Positions 63,897 to 64,000 of a stretch of DNA of 64,000 bases are shown piece after piece. The position numbers and the translations under genes are program-made. This DNA is from Lutraria lutraria (taxonomy: Eukaryota; Mollusca; Bivalvia; Venerida; Mactridae): positions 9,834,416 through 9,898,415 of the forward strand of contig OZ026844.1 in assembly GCA_964023205.1 (NCBI GenBank), in the 5' to 3' direction. The notes below the pieces were generated by a model. That model worked only from the letters and a program-made list of their open reading frames with translations, made no database searches and was not told the origin of the DNA. Position 1 is the first letter of the stretch. Every line of letters starts with the position of its first letter.

Positions 63897-64000
63897 AGGA
63901 ACTATTGTTTTTATAAGAATACATTTATAGTTGAGTTTTACTGTGATATTATTATTTTACCTCCAAAACACAGATCTGCGTTTAGTAAATTTAGGTGTGG

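Larger units (their letters stand above)
59100..64000 (+). mobile_element. Degraded non-LTR retrotransposon (CR1/L2-like), runs off right edge
   Basis: ORF1 fragments, an APE-type endonuclease frame and scattered reverse-transcriptase frames lie in the expected order on the plus strand. The left boundary is not defined and the right end is beyond the window. Confidence 0.8.

Overview
The window reads as AT-rich metazoan nuclear DNA, most likely from a mollusc or another marine lophotrochozoan. The evidence is intron-containing genes for a sigma-class glutathione transferase, an ankyrin/SOCS-box protein and a death-domain TNF receptor, set among many mobile elements. Species cannot be read from the sequence itself.

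The main feature is a complete Polinton/Maverick (adintovirus-like) element at 4428-21586. It is 17,159 bp long, starts AGTAGT, ends ACTACT, has 292-bp terminal inverted repeats (TIRs) that I find identical base for base, and is flanked by a perfect 6-bp target duplication (TATAAC). Sixteen tightly packed minus-strand genes (4723-18435) carry replication and virion functions: protein-primed-type DNA polymerase B, DD35E integrase with chromodomain, A32-like packaging ATPase, adenain-like protease, double-jelly-roll major capsid protein, penton-like minor capsid protein, basic core or membrane-active proteins, and several unknowns. The right quarter (18.5-21.3 kb) holds small genes on both strands: a double zinc-knuckle protein, a putatively myristoylated protein with two LYPDL motifs, a coiled-coil CxxC protein and a repeat-rich basic protein. 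All twenty reading frames look intact.

The most unusual signal is that four transcription units of this element end in stem-loops matching the 3' end of replication-dependent histone mRNAs: a 6-bp stem, a 4-nt loop and usually a trailing ACCA, with purine-rich HDE-like tracts downstream of at least three of them. Two pairs lie in the TIRs, so transcripts running out to either end meet one. Other genes of the element have AATAAA signals. Promoter regions carry a five-copy CCAAT array at exact 24-bp spacing, two perfect CRE palindromes with a GC box, TATA boxes, and repeated TCAAGGTCA nuclear-receptor half-sites.

The Polinton sits inside an older Ngaro/PAT-type tyrosine-recombinase retrotransposon (4219-26342, minus strand). 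Its split direct repeats (A1 26177-26342, B1 23079-23138, A2 22916-23081, B2 4219-4278) explain the otherwise puzzling 60-bp direct repeat outside the Polinton. Its pol frame has one in-frame stop and its recombinase is only a remnant.

Outside this nest: partial GST gene (minus, 717-1787, continuing off the left edge); five-exon ankyrin/SOCS-box gene (minus, 31360-39108) whose first intron carries a tRNA-derived SINE and a young LTR-flanked element with one gag-like ORF; six-exon TNF-receptor/death-domain gene (plus, 42415-47976); single-exon secreted-protein gene (53664-54215); and a degraded non-LTR retrotransposon from about 59.1 kb to the right edge, with an in-frame tandem duplication of its endonuclease. 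The remaining stretches are AT-rich intergenic DNA with SINEs, pogo-like MITEs and other short inverted-repeat elements.
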